From assembly GCF_000764305.2 (NCBI RefSeq), contig NW_025935878.1, forward strand, positions 1 through 64,000: a DNA stretch of 64,000 nt. Reading direction: 5' to 3'. A program made the translations under genes and the position numbers. This document shows, piece by piece, positions 30,144 through 43,433 of the stretch; position 1 is the first letter of the stretch; each line of letters begins with the position of its first letter. The notes beneath the pieces were generated by a model that did not search any database, was not told where the DNA came from, and saw only the letters and a list, made by a program, of their open reading frames with translations. The DNA comes from Hyalella azteca (Eukaryota > Arthropoda > Malacostraca > Amphipoda > Hyalellidae).

Positions 30144-33100
30144 GGAATTTAAAACCTAATTTAGTGGATAACTTAGCCAATTCTTTAATTAAAGTTAAAT
30201 GGAATCAGAGTCCATGCAGCTAAACAATTATTTTCTTAATTTTTCATGCATATAACTGTTGCGCAAACTAGAAATAAATTCATGTTCTGCACATTTCATA
30301 CGAAGGAATATGTACATATAATTTTATCAATGTAGAAAGAGATTCCACGATTTTTGTAAGTTAAAGTACAGTTTGTACAAACTGCTCGCGCCTCGAATGT
30401 AGACTGATTCTATCTAATATGAATGAAGAACATGAATGGTTTTCTTGTTTACCAAACTGTTGGAACCAACAATCTTTAAAATCATAATTTTCGTATAGTA
30501 AACATTTTCTGAGTTATTCTGCGAAAATTTGTGGCTCTGGTATCGAACAGACTAAGCTAAACAAGAGAATATCATTTAGTTACAGCTGTATAAATGTACA
30601 TATGACATCACCTGCTTTTTAGTTATTTCAAAAGACCTTCGAAGTACCGCGTTGCATATGTACACTACTGCGTGCTATCTCAGGCCAGTAAATAAAAAAT
30701 TCTTAGATCCTCGTTTAAAAACCTCATGATACGAAATTGTGATTAAAATAAATAATATAATATCACTCTATTTTTACTTCTACCCCTGAATGAAAGAAAT
30801 ACTTTGTAATATGATGTAAATTGCAACGTCCCCTAAAGATTTGTTGGAATTAAAATGTCAGCTAGAATTTCTCATTTTATTTACGAGTTTTACAGTTTAT
30901 ATTCCGACGATGACACCGATTTTTTAATTTGAATAATGAAAAGACTGAAATTGATCTTCGCACCCGTAAATTCTCTAACAATTTCAGCTGTCATGACTCA
31001 GGCATTTAATGATATGTGATGCTTGATGTATTTATGCTCATTTTCTGTGCTTGAGCCTTTTGGTCGAACATATGAACTAAAAATACTTTCATCATATATT
31101 TATTCCGTAGTAATGCTCATAATTACGATACATTGATCACCCAATAAAAGATTTTTGCTTGCAAATCTGCTATGGAAAATACGTGTTAGAAATCATTGGG
31201 GATGCGTTATAAAGAGAAAATAATGCTAAGAAACGCTTTTATGTGTGTTACAACTAATTTGATGATTTGAGTCTCAAAAATGATGAAAAAATAATTTTTT
31301 ATAACAATAAAAGATACGAAATTACTGGAAATGATATTTATTGTTAATGTGATTCCAAAGTACATAGTAATGAATATGAATATCGCTAAAGAATATATAA
31401 GGTGAGTGCGAGATTGGATTTATACTCACAAGACCATCGAGATCTTGTGAAGCCGGTGACCCCCATATGGCCCATGCAACCGCTCAATTAAACCAAACAC
31501 AATTCATTTACGTAAATGTGTTACTGCCTTGCTTTCCAGGTTATTTGTGCAACGGCAGAAAATCACGCGAAGAAAGCAATTTCTGCAAGAAAAAGCCTGT
31601 TGATGTAGTACAGTCTTCAACAGTCCCTCCAAGAGGGTTGATGCAATGAAATATTGGCCTGTTGAAATGGCCTGTTGATGCAATGAAATATTAGAACATT
31701 TCTTTAATAAAATTTTGGGGAAGTAATTTAAATTTAAATTAGTGTTTAACAATCTCTTTAAGAATATCGTGGAGAAGGCTGTTGATTTAAAACGATCTTA
31801 AAAAAATTCTAAATGAAAATTGTATGTTTTTGAGCTAGTGCAATCTTAAACAATCTTTCTAAGGAGATTGTGGAACATTCTTGTTGACTTGTTATAAGCA
31901 CTTAGGTCAATATCGAATTACTAGAATCGATTATAAAATCTATCGATTAATCATTCAATTTCATCTAATATAAAATATGAGATTATATTTTAACAATATT
32001 AATTCCGAAAAATTATTTATTTATAAGTTTATATTATTTTAAAATGCACGAACCTTGAAGTTAAGAAATGCCTCCGGTTGTCTGCACAATAAGGTGCAGC
32101 GGAAAACACTTTAATTGAAACTCATTATTCAACTGGAATTTCTTATGTGGATACCTGCCAAATTATTTTCTATCAAAAGATTTTAGATTCCAGAGTTTGC
32201 TCAATGACACTGAAAATAAGGAAAATGTGATTTCAGGGTAATTGAGAACTTTAATTTCAAGATGCGTAAATTAATTGTGAAAATTATGTTGAAACTCAGG
32301 ATCGCATACTAATTTTTCAATAGGGACATTTTAAAGATAAATAAGGAATGAAGAAATCATTTTATGCTTACATCTTCACACGCATGAGCGGATTGCGTGA
32401 GACCATCCCCTCTGTAGGATGAGGCTTGCACGTGTGTGTGAAGAGATCATTTTCAATTTCTGTAAGATCTATCGATAAATATTTCGTTTAAAGTAGAGTT
32501 ATCTCGATATTTAATAATGTCAGTAAGACCTAACATGGCTTGCTCTATATACAAACACACCTAGAACAGGCCAAGCCAAACTCGGCCGTTTGTTCGTTAA
32601 ACCTCGTAATATTAGTGAGAGAATCTTGCCAGCATATCAAGTTGTTTTTAAAATGTATACCAGAAACGATGAGAAGAGCCGTTCTTGACATTATTTTGAC
32701 AGCGCCGGTTGTCAGTAGTTCGCTATAATCAGCCGGTACGCACAAATTCCGAAGAATCGCCTCCCAATATCTAATAACCTCTGTAATATTTCCATAACTA
32801 TTGATTTAAAATGGATGATTATTCAGAAGCATCTACATAACCTGGGTAAATTTTCTTAAACACGCGGCCTAACGCTAAAAAACCCTCCGGAAATATTTTA
32901 ACAGTTCCAGCGTCTCCAAGGAAACGCAGGATTGTTTTATTTAAAATATATCTTGAAGTTGATTCATTATACGGCATTGTTCACATTAAAATAGAAATAT
33001 CAAAGACGTATAAGCAATTCATTAAAAAGGTTTTTAGCTCCGAAAAAACGATCAAGACAATAATTGTAATAATAACATGCCGGCAAGTAAAAATATGCCG

Positions 33101-35522
33101 TACCAATAATAAATAATGCACAAATAATAATTCTAACAATAACAGGCCGGCATGTGATAATATGCCAGTACCACATGTCAGTGTTTCCAAGCACCTCCAA
33201 CATCGCTGGACACTTCGAACTCGGTACACTCACACATGCATGGGCAAATAAATGATGAACTAAGAATAAAGCACTGATCCCATGTTCAGATGGCGCAAAA
33301 ATCTCAATATATCCTTAATTGCATAGTTGAAAATGCATCGAAGTATGCATGCCTAAATTTTTAATTCGTGCCAGGTACATCCCAAATGTCTTGATAGGGA
33401 GTAATACTATTCGTCACCAGTTCAATCTTTGGATTCAAAATGCAATACCGTCAGATCTCATTCATAAGCAGTTATGCCTCATTATCTGCATTCCAAATTT
33501 TTGCAATTAGGAAAAGGAAATTATCTCAAATGTCCCAAATCATTTGACATGGAAATAGTTTAACAAAATATTTTACGGTGCTTGAATACTTATCCCTTAA
33601 ATATAAAAAATACTGCGGTTGAAAATGAAACCCCATGTGTATCTAATATCTCTTTTTAAATGCATCCCTTATTATAAGTATCGTGCTTGAAAGCCCATCC
33701 TGCATCCTGAATGTCCTAGAAATACCTCCAGGAAAGTATTCAAAATTCGAAGCACAAGCCTGCGGAAGGTTGGTGTTGGGCTTGCAATGCGGAAACGTCC
33801 TATAGTAAAAGTTTCCCGGCAACAACGTCTGATCCACCAAATTTTATTCAAAAACAATAATTGAATGATTCTTAGAAAATTCCAGGGAATTTCGTTCATA
33901 ACAAACTGAGGAGTTCGTATAAAAATTGTGGACAATAAGGTGAAAAGTTAAAGCTAACGGCTAACGATACCTAAAATTATTTTGTCAAGAAAGATTTTTC
34001 CCAAAACCTGCAGGCGTTACCGTGTCGTCACACAGCAAACCGTTACTCCTAAAAGAAGAAATTTTTATTCGTTGAAAGTCCCATGAACTGGAGTTGTACA
34101 TAGAATCTATATTAAAGTGGGCGGTTTGTGCACTTCCTAAATCAAAATTTCATGATCCCTGCGCTATAATACTAATAAAAAATTTCATGACATAATTTTT
34201 GCTTTAATGTTTCAATTATTGGTTGCATGAGCATTTTAAGACCAATTTTTAATAATTAAGGATTTGACATCGTCTGCTCCATTATTTTAAACCTGAGTGA
34301 AATCGTTGCAACAAAATCCTCCTAATAGATGAGGAAGCCGCCTGAAAACACACGAAAATTTGCAGGTATGGAAGTTCTCTAAATTTAATATGCTTCTCAG
34401 GTTCTTCTTCTCAGGTTCATTCTCCTCTTATAGCCTGAACTGTACGGCAGAATCAGAAACAAAAATATCAACGCAGCTACATGAACTGGAGCCTTCATTA
34501 TTTACTCTGCTGATAATTACTGCTCTACAACTTAAATAACAAAAGTATATATATTTAGAAACAAAATATATATAGAAACGGAATATAATATAGAAGCGAA
34601 TTCATGCTCGACTGCCAAGCATGTATGGATAAGACAAGAAACCTACTTATTTTAAATCGATCAAGCAGTTTATAATGCATTCTCAGTCGTACCAAATTGA
34701 TCGCTGCAGAGTTAAGCTAAGGCTCCAAAAAACAATGACCTTGACGAAACATCCCTCCAGCTGAACCGGTTGTCGTCCTTGCCTCAACTACGTAAAATTA
34801 ACCTGGAATTTGTACGAGAAAAAGCGACCTGTAACGGTTGGCGATTCACCTTATTAGGAAAGAAAGTCTACTGGTCAGTCAAATGCACGTTAGCGAAACT
34901 CGGGTCCCTTCCCGAGATTCTAGTTCATTCAACATATGATTAAGACTCAACGTCTAATCTCGAGGTGTGTCCCTGGAGAACCGTTTTTTCTCGCCCGTGC
35001 GGATTATCCGAAACCTGCATACGTGACTCAAGTCACTCGAGCCAAACCTTGAGCGCCGACTCGTGTGCGGGGCAGCGCAAAAACTGAAACCAAATATACT
35101 TTGCTGGCCCATCTCGGCCGCTACAACCTCACGCACACTCAGTCCTGAGTCAGAGAGTGCCGTGTTAACAACTGATCTAATAAATGTAAGTATCCGTTGC
35201 ATTCATTTACTGTACAAGCGCATGCAGAATTTGACTTGTGAAATTTTAGAAGAACGATAGAAATTTCTGCTTTAAATAAAGGTAGTTAGCAATAAGGCGG
35301 CACCAGTTTACTCATTTGTGTGAAAATTAATAACTAAGCAATTAATTTAATCTATTTTCATCAGCTAGCTTAGATATGCTGGTCGTAAACGCTCATCTAA
35401 AGAATAAAACGGCGATCAGACGCGGTATACGAGGAGTATTTGCTTAGCAGATTCCCGCTTACAAATATATTATCGTACATAATAAATAATAATATATCCT
35501 TTAAGTGTATTTATCGCATGGC
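30144..35522. other. AT-rich spacer, including 3' UTR of the Thr-rich gene and promoter of the next gene
   Basis: Candidate poly(A) signals follow the stop (GAAATAAATTC near 30270, AATAAAAAATTC near 30688). A small direct repeat with CATGCCGGCA/CAGGCCGGCATG is at 33075-33175. A GC-richer patch at 34730-35180 may be promoter-proximal. I see no further exon that I can support. Confidence 0.45.
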
Positions 35523-37158
35523 ATGCAGATGGAGTTCCGTAAGTTCATTCAGTACATCCTAGTGGCGAGCCTTGCCCTGAGCGCCCAGGCGGCCCCGCTG
35601 GGGGATATCGTCGTCGAGCTCACGGACGGCTTCTCAGGCCGCGTCACCATCATAGGGGACGCTCTCCGCAACATCTCTGACCTCACCGTGGACGGTTAGG
35701 CTTAATTTTTTTACGAATAAAACAAAGGCTTAATAGCCTTAATACGCTCCACATATTGCAGGCGCAAAAACATTTTCTACTCCAATTCAGTTTCGAAATT
35801 GTGTATTAGTTCGTGAATTAGTTCAATTAATTGAATAATTTATCAATTTAATTATGTGAATTAATTCAATAATTAATTCATAATAGTGAATTAGTTCAAT
35901 ATAATGTTTGAGGTAAAGCCTGAGTTTGATCGGTTCTTCCTTTAAATAGTTGACTTTGTTTTTCGTAATGTGATTCGGAATAACGTGATTCAGGATGATG
36001 GTATTAATAAAAAATTGCAAGGATTATGAAGCCAGGACAGCGCCAGACTAACCTTGCGTTATATTAATACGTCACAAATATTTCTATAGAATAAATGTAA
36101 TCATTATTATCAATATTAATGTGGTACGTCTTTGGTTTCAGGGATCTCTGATGTTCAGAAGGAGATAAACGACCTGCTGGAGGACCAGCTCAACCATCGC
36201 GTGGACGACGTCGAGGAGCTCAACGAGGCGGTGGGCGACGTGGCGAGAGAGACCGTCCAGGGTATCAAGGATACCGCCAACGCCGTGGAGGGATACGTTG
36301 ACGACTCCTTGAAGGATGCTGGTGAGATGCAGGACTCATATTATATAATTTTGTTCCTGTTTCGACCAAGAGTGAGATGAGGCCGAGAGATGTTCATCAA
36401 TAAAACAGTTATGAATTTATTGATATAACAATAAAACAGTTATGAATTTATTGATATAACAATAAAACAGTTATGAATTTATTGATAGAACAATTAAACA
36501 GTTAGGAATTTATTGATAGAACAATTAAACAGTTAGGAATTTATTGATAGAACAATAAAACAGTTAGGAATTTATTGATAGAACAATAAAACAGTTAGGA
36601 ATTTATTGATAGAACAATAAAACAGTTAGGAATTTATTGATAGAACAATTAAACAGTTATGAATTTATTGATAGATGATTTATATTTTTTTAGAATTAAT
36701 TTAGCTTTTGAAGGTTTCTTTTGTCCTAACTGACGTCTAATTTTAATACAATATACTAAACAATGTTTCTAGAGCATGGAGAAATTAAAAGAAATTATTC
36801 ATTGAAACCAAGTAAAAATATTTCTTCCATTAAAGTTAATATGCGAAGTTATATTTGTTGGATGCATAATAATATGTAAAATATCATTCATGTGCCAGGA
36901 CGTTTTGCTGACAAAACTTCCCAGTCTGGCATCAACGGCTTGGTAGACGCTGCGGAGGTGACCAGCAACATGGCGCGTGATGTTGCCACGACTTTCGTTA
37001 AAGTCTGGCAAGATACTGGCGACGCAATGCAAGAATATGCTGGCAAGATGGCTGACAATTCCATACAATTAGCTCGTGATGCTGGAAGTGTGTGGCGAAC
37101 TGTTGCCAGGAATGCTGTCAATGCCCTCACCAAGTATGATGGAAACAGAGGCAACTAA
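35523..37158 (+). CDS. Predicted secreted helical protein, three exons
   Basis: A 203-residue product is encoded by exons 35523-35694, 36142-36321 and 36899-37158. Both introns interrupt a glycine codon after its first base, and borders are GT/AG. The start MQMEFRKFIQYILVASLALS followed by AQAAPLGD is a signal peptide with a good cleavage site after AQA; a second ATG two codons on is equally possible. The mature part is rich in Ala, Asp, Val and Glu with no Cys and reads as a series of amphipathic helices (VQKEINDLLEDQLNHRVDDV, VARETVQGIKDTANAVEGYV, DVATTFVKVWQDTGDAMQEY). That style suggests a lipid-interacting or coiled-coil extracellular protein and resembles the tail of the upstream Thr-rich product. 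No named family is recognised. Confidence 0.85.
36395..36675. repeat. 31-bp tandem repeat in intron 2 of the small secreted gene
   Basis: About nine units of AATAAAACAGTTATGAATTT+ATTGATATAAC occur. Two variants (TATGAAT/ATATAAC and TAGGAAT/ATAGAAC) are arranged in blocks, so the array has grown by local duplication. Confidence 0.93.
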
Positions 37159-38553
37159 CCTCTACAGCAGAAGATATGTAGGAACTTGATCGAAAGTTAT
37201 TATTATTCGATAACGCGACGATTAGCACCATGTTGCAAGTGATTCAATCTATGGTAGAAGAAATATTATACATCCCAATTTTAAATATCAGAAAACCAAC
37301 TGACTTTTCGTCAAATTTCCGAGATTAAATTTTGTTAGGCTCTTTAGATAATTTCTAATTATCCACATTCTTTTAAATGCATTTATATGTACTACGCTGA
37401 GCGCTTTGTTCCTATGTATGATAAAATAATTGTTTATTCATATTTCAATTGAAGATACATTTTAGAATTGCTATAATCCAGAAAGTCAATTGACGGTAAA
37501 TATGAATGTAAGTGACAGGCTTTCAAGCCTAAAGGAAAAATTACTGGTTTCAAGTTGGCACTGATATTAATTGAAGTTCAAAACAGATTGCACGAAACTG
37601 ACAATTTTTGTTTATTAATCTTAATCAAGTTGTAAAAATTGTTGTATAAATCAATGTCAATCGGGTTACTTCCTTTATTCTTTACAAATAAAATTTCTTG
37701 GTTTTTCATCCCTTTCCCTAAAAATTGCAGAAGTTTTTCAGTCTATTTTATTAAACTATCTACAAATCTAGCCAAAACTTTGTAAATAAAAATTTCGAAC
37801 GAACGCACATAGAAATTTTATTACGCTTAAAAATTACAGGCAAGATTCATGTGAATGATACACATAAGGTAAGGAAATGGGACGTATTTACATAAGACAC
37901 TCATGTGTTCGAATCATGAGTCGCCTACCAAATAAATAATCTGTTATAAATTAAATAAGTTCAACAATTAAAAGGAATAAATATTAGACTATTGAACATT
38001 TCAAAAAACAACAACAATAAAGGTTAAAACTTTGCTTCAACGTACAAAAGACATGTAAAAACGAAAGGATATTGTGTGACTTGAACAATGCATGCAAGTT
38101 GAAACATTTAATACTGAAATTTGCTCTAAAAAAATATGTATTGTAGGAAAGGATGGAAAGGGGCTATCAAAATTGACTATGGACAGCACCTACTTTACAT
38201 TATGCCTTGCTTGATCGAACTATGAAAACAGAGTTCGTTAACAGACAAATTTTACAAACGAGCTCTTCTTGTTTGTTACAAAAGCAACCGACGCAAAATT
38301 CTATAAAACGTAATATTCAATAAATGGAATCTATTATTTGTAGGGTAGTCTAGTTTTTGGCGAGGTTTATTTCATGAAGAACAAGAGCTAAATAAGTTTC
38401 AACACTATTGAGAATTTTGGCGCAATTTCAAAGTTCCTCTGTTCATTTTGTTTATTCAATTATATTGAATGAATGTCATAGGATTACTGTGAAAAATGGT
38501 CGCTTACGACGTAACTTTTTATATATTTTTTAGATGAATTAAATGTGGAACAT
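37159..38553. other. Spacer between convergent secreted genes
   Basis: It holds the 3' UTRs of both neighbours. AATAAA-type signals occur near 37687 and 37786 on the plus strand. No reading frame or repeat of note. Confidence 0.45.
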
Positions 38554-41500
38554 CTAAACATCCAAGTCGTCAAACTCGGTTGGTTCCTTCGCAGAAATTG
38601 TTATTCTGTTATTTGCAAAGAAGTTACCGAGGCCTCCACTGAATAAGTTCGAGATGGTGCTGAAACTGCTTGTAAGCTGAAAATAAAATAAGAACTTACA
38701 GTCAAATTATAAGTTAAAATTAATTATAATTTATACAGACATTAAAAATGAAAATGAGTATTGATGTACAGACATGCTTATTGATGTACGCATACAAACG
38801 TCATGAGGGATAAACAATTTTTTATAGATAACCAAATATTTTATTGATTAATAAGCTCCAGAAATACTTACAAAATCTATCCCATTTCTCAAGAACTGAG
38901 CGATGTTTGGGTATCTGATGACAAGCATCTGGGTTTGTGGCGCTGGAACGCCAGGGAAAGTGTCAGCCCTCGCGACGCCTGGGAGCTTCAACTTGGGCAA
39001 CGAGAAGCTAGGCAAGGAAGGCTTGGGGATGCCTGAAGGGAAAAGACTGGCCGGGTCTAAGCTCGGAAATGAAGGGAACGACGATGAAGGGAAACTTCCG
39101 AATGTTGGAGTTGGTATAGATGAGAAAGAAGGTTTGGGAATTGAGGGAAAAAATCCCCCCGTTCCAGAAGTGAGTGAGTCCAGGCCAGCTTTGCCCGGCA
39201 AGGTTGGCTTGTCGTTCTTAATCCCGAGGATGCTCCAGGTAGACTTTGTGTCGCTGCTTGTAGATGGTGAGGCAAGAAAAGTTCCTCCACTTGCTGGCAC
39301 TTTTGGTTTCTCCGTCCCGATAGAAAGTTTTCCCTGAAAATAATGTTTGTTTTTATAATAGGAATATACGATTCAAAACGGCACGATAGAAAGAAATAGT
39401 CAAAATAAAAAAGTATATAAGATCAAACGTAAGTTCCACAAATTAACTGAAAGTTAAAGCAGTTTTTAACATTATTATGCTAATTTGCCAACAAATATTA
39501 GGCGAAATTCTTATTTTAGGACTCACAAAATTTTTTAAATCGAATACGAGATTAGATGTGGTGCCTCCGATCTTCCTTGCCTCGTCTACCGGAGTAGGTC
39601 CGTGGTGGTCTGCGTGTGGTGAGGTGATGATGTAAAAGGCGTTAAGTTTGAGAATTAAATAAACTTTATAGTTGCCCTTAAACTCTATAGTAGTTATATA
39701 AACTCTATAGTTGCCGTTGCTTATTTGAAAAAAACTCCATATCGCTTGCCATAGCATCAAAAAAGTTCGTATAAGCTATAATGATGGACATTTTTGACGA
39801 TTCCTCAACATAATAAGGCGACTATAATTGTTATATTTTTACTTGGAAATCTAGTTCCGATTAATACTGCCAACTTAGATAAGCTCATAGTGAAAAACAA
39901 AAAGTCTTTCGCTTAAAATCTTAGCAGATTCAATATTAAAATTTTGCGTGAAATCACAACTTAAATCAACGACTTATTTAAATTTGGTAGCAAAAATCAT
40001 AGTATTGGTCTGTGTTAGTATATAGGCGTTGAAGAACTTCAATACAGCATCCAAGTAGCATAAATTTGCTGCAATCAATTATCTAAACGCAGGAAACTGG
40101 CCTGTGGTTGTTGTTGTTGGTGAGCCACTAGGACAGTGTCAGGATGAACAAATTGTGGCACAGAGTGGCTAGGTGGGATCCTCACCTAGTGTGCCACTAG
40201 GACAATGTGAGAAGAATAACTTGTGGCACAGAGTGGCTAGGTGGCATCCTCACCTAGTGTGCTACTAGGACAGTGTCAGGATGAACAAATTGTGGCACAG
40301 AGTGGCTAGGTGGGATCCTCACCTAGTGTGCCACTAGGACAGTGTGAGAACAACTTGTGCCACAGAGTGGCTAGGTGGCATCATCACCTAGTGTGCCACT
40401 AGGACAGTGTGAGAATAACTTGTGGCACAGAGTGGCTAGGTGGCATAATTATTCATTGTTATTGTTTAACACATTTCTGTGACTTTAATGCAGTTAACTG
40501 GGCTTCAAATTGGCGAATTTGGAAGTTTTTCAGACTGCGATGCCGACTCCTCGACAATGAATCAATTTTCTCGCTCTAAGAACCGCCTAGATTTCCATCC
40601 GAAATTTTTAGGATAGCTGCAATCTCAGCGAAAAGTATGATAATGGCGATAGAAGCTCCTTTAAAATATATTACAGTCACGATATGTTTAACACAATAGC
40701 AAAAAATATAACTCAGTACTCACTGCAGTGAGTGACAGAGAGCGCATTTTTTCGTCGACGAAAACTTGAGGTCACGGACAGACGGACGGACAGACGGACA
40801 AACAGACAGACAGACGGACGGACGGACATGGCGAGCACAGTAGTGCATTTTTTCCATAAATGAGAAAATGCGCTAAAAACACCATATCGCATGCCGTAGC
40901 ATCAAAAACTTTCTCATAAGCTATATTGATGGATATTTTTGACGATTCCTCAACACAATAATGCGACTATAATTGTTACATTTTTCACATGGAAATCTAG
41001 TTCCGATTAATACTGCCAACTTAGACAAACTCAAGGTGAAAAACGAAAAGGTTATCACTTAAAATCTTAGAAGACTCATAATTAAAATTTTGCGTGAAAT
41101 AACAACTTCAATTAGGCATTTATTTAAATTTTATAACAGAAATCATTGTTTTGGTCTACTACTATAGCTACTATACAGCTACTATATATTACTATACTAT
41201 ACAGGCATTCAAGAACATTAATACTGCATTCAAACAGCATAAATTTGCTGCAATCAATTGTCTAAACGCAGGAAACTGGCCTATGGATGTTGTTGTTGGT
41301 TTGCCACTAGGACAGTGTGAGAAGAACAATTTGTGGCACAGAATGGCTAGGTGGCATCCTCACCTAGTGTGCCACTAGGACAGTGTGAGAATAACTTGTG
41401 GCACAGAGTGGCTAGGTGGCATCCTCACCTAGTGTGCCACTAGGACAGTTTGAGAAGAACAACTTGTGGCACAGAGTGGCTAGGCCGGATACGCACCTAT

Positions 41501-41918
41501 GGCTAGGTGGCATCCTCACCTAGTGTGCCACTAAGACAGTGTGAGAAGAACAATTTGTGGCACAGAGTGGCTAGGTGGCATCATCACCTAGTGTGCCACT
41601 AGGACAGTGTGAGAATAGCTTGTGCCACAGAGTGGCTAGGTGGGATACGCACCAATTAAGTGTGACACTAGGACAGTGTGAGAACAACTTGTGGCACAGA
41701 ATGGCTAGGCGGCATGCTCACCTAGTGTGCCACTAGGACAGTGTCAGGATGAACAATTTGTGGCCCAGAGGTGGCATCCTCACCTAGTGTGCCACTAGGA
41801 CAGTGCGAGAATAGCTTGTGGCACAGAGTGGCTAGGCCGGATACGCACCTGCGGGTAAGGGGACGGAGACAGAGCAGCGGCTGCTCACTGCCACGAAGAG
41901 GAACACCAACTTCAGCAT
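38554..41918 (-). CDS. Predicted secreted Pro/Ser/Phe-rich protein, four exons
   Basis: A 245-residue product. Exons: 41918-41849, 39609-39527, 39333-38872, 38676-38554. Phases agree and all borders are GT/AG. Exon 1 encodes the signal peptide MLKLVFLFVAVSSRCSVSVP, so the first intron separates secretion signal from mature chain. Exon 2 starts DHHGPTPVDEARKIGG. Exon 3 is low-complexity, with repeated FPS, PKPS and PTPTF blocks (SFPSSSFPSFPSLDPASLFP), then RYPNIAQFLRNGIDF. Exon 4 gives FSTISNLFSGGLGNFFANN and an acidic end, EFDDLDV. There is no cysteine after the signal. The composition recalls structural or cuticle-type secreted proteins, but no chitin-binding motif is visible and I cannot assign a family. 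Intron 1 is inflated by a minisatellite and a 1.1-kb duplication. Confidence 0.8.
40120..40446. repeat. ~66-bp minisatellite, block 1
   Basis: Five or so units of GTGCCACTAGGACAGTGTGA, GAAGAACAACTTGTGGCACA, GAGTGGCTAGGTGGCATCCT, CACCTA. Variants include GTCAGGATGAACAAATTG and GTGGGATCC. Confidence 0.9.
40700..40879 (-). mobile_element. ACGG-rich short element, copy 5
   Basis: It runs from AAAAAATATAACTCAGTACT through CACTGCAGTG, GAGAGCGCATTTTTTCGTCG, an ACGG/ACAG core and CATGGCGAGCACAGTAGTGC to CATAAATGAGAAAATGCGCT. This is one of the better preserved copies. Confidence 0.88.
41298..41848. repeat. ~66-bp minisatellite, block 2, abutting a splice donor
   Basis: About eight units match block 1. 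On the minus strand the array starts at the donor of exon 1 (CGCAG|GTGCGTATCCGGCCTAG). At least two internal units carry the same GTGCGTATCC string (near 41490 and 41650), so donor-like sites are part of the repeat. Confidence 0.88.
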
Positions 41919-43433
41919 CTGTAAGTCAAAAAAAAAAAAAACTCAACTCATATTTCACGTTCAGGTACAAGCCTTCAAAATAGTGTTCGAATTTTTGTTC
42001 ATCGACAGTCTTTCAAATGCCTCCTATAAAGGCGTCAAGGTTCCGATATATTAATTAATAAATTATGTTTTTTTTTTCAATTTTGAAAATCTATATGCCT
42101 ATTAATTAAATGCACGAATACAAGAGAATGGTGCACATAATTAAGTTAAGTTACGCGTAATTTAAAATTAAGTTTAACATAATTAAGTTAATAAATTTGT
42201 GTTGAGATCTAGATTTATAAATGGTACTTAAGAAGTGACTAGTAATTAATAAATGATCTTAATTTACAGTAGATTTTTTCGACGGTTTCTTATCAAGGAA
42301 CATGACAAAGTAAATTGAGTAATTTAATTTACCTTGTGTTTGTCCCTCAGTGATCCAAGACCCGATACTTGATCGAGATCAAGAGATTGCGCAGAATAGG
42401 AACCGTATAAAAATTATCAAAATAGGAAAAAGGCCGTTGCCCACAAGAATAGGAGTGTCAACAAAATAAGTCCTACAAATATTTATTTTTCAAAATATCG
42501 TTGCCAAAGTTGATACTCAAATTGTCTGGAAAACACGTGCAAACATATGTATTAAGACCAAGAATAAATCTGCCCTACGAGCTGGTGTTTCGAGTTACGC
42601 CCAATATTAACCACTCGAATTGCACAGAGAAAACTTTCCGAGTCAACCTCGACTGTATGTAGGATCTGTACTATTATCGTACATCGTACATAAAATATAC
42701 AGAAACTGAGTGATTCTCCAGTCGCAGTGGAAAGCCACTTTCTCCACTTTCGTTAACAAGATTATAGAAATGAAAGTTTTCGAAGCAAAATTACTATGGC
42801 GAAGCCAAGAACAGACGATGATCTCACAAAGCTTGTTCGTCAGAGTTGATTTCTAGCCCCACATAGATACTACTGGGGATAGCAAGTCGTCCAAAAAGTT
42901 TTTCAAAATGAGCTAAAATTTTTTATATTAACTGGATATATGCTATAAATTACCGTAAGTCATTAACGACTATCAAAATTATTGAAAAATAATATGCGTT
43001 TAAAAATTACTTTTTAAAACAACACTTCTAAAGAAGCATGTGTCCCCGATTTTACTAATGTACAATGAATTTATTTCTTTATTTTTAATTATAAGAAAAA
43101 ATTTATTTTTAAATTTTCTTTATATTAAAATAAATTAATTTTTTAAATTATTTATTCTGTAAATTTTTTCATGCGTTGTCTCCGACTTTACGCAAGTGTG
43201 CAAAATTTCGGATTGCTTGGATAGGAAGAAGTGTGTTGAATATCGATTATAAAATTTGTAGCCGACAAACAGACAACAAGAACTGGAGTTAAAGAGAAGT
43301 ATTGTAAAATTCAAATCAATTGCAGCTCTGAGATATTCCAATAAAAAGTTCGGGAAAGTAAGCGGGTTGATACGATTTTTTAAAACTAATTTTTAATCGT
43401 AATATGGATACAATGTCGAGCTGCCAACGGTTT
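41919..43433. other. AT-rich 5' flank and spacer
   Basis: An A-run and TTTTTTTTT tracts lie near 41930 and 42070. No gene or clear repeat. The promoter of the minus-strand secreted gene should lie at its left end. Confidence 0.4.

Larger units (their letters stand above)
39735..41300. repeat. ~1.15-kb direct duplication inside the first intron of the Pro/Ser/Phe-rich gene
   Basis: 39735-40120 (CATATCGCTTGCCATAGCAT, GACGATTCCTCAACATAATA, CTAGTTCCGATTAATACTGC, GCAGGAAACTGGCCTGTGG) is repeated at 40882-41300 in the same order with scattered differences. Each copy leads into the same minisatellite. An ACGG element (40700-40879) ends exactly where the second copy begins. Confidence 0.85.

Noticed and set aside
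38903..39337. 144-codon plus-strand ORF
   Set aside because: Antisense of exon 3 of the secreted Pro/Ser/Phe-rich gene, which has consistent splicing and a signal exon on the minus strand.
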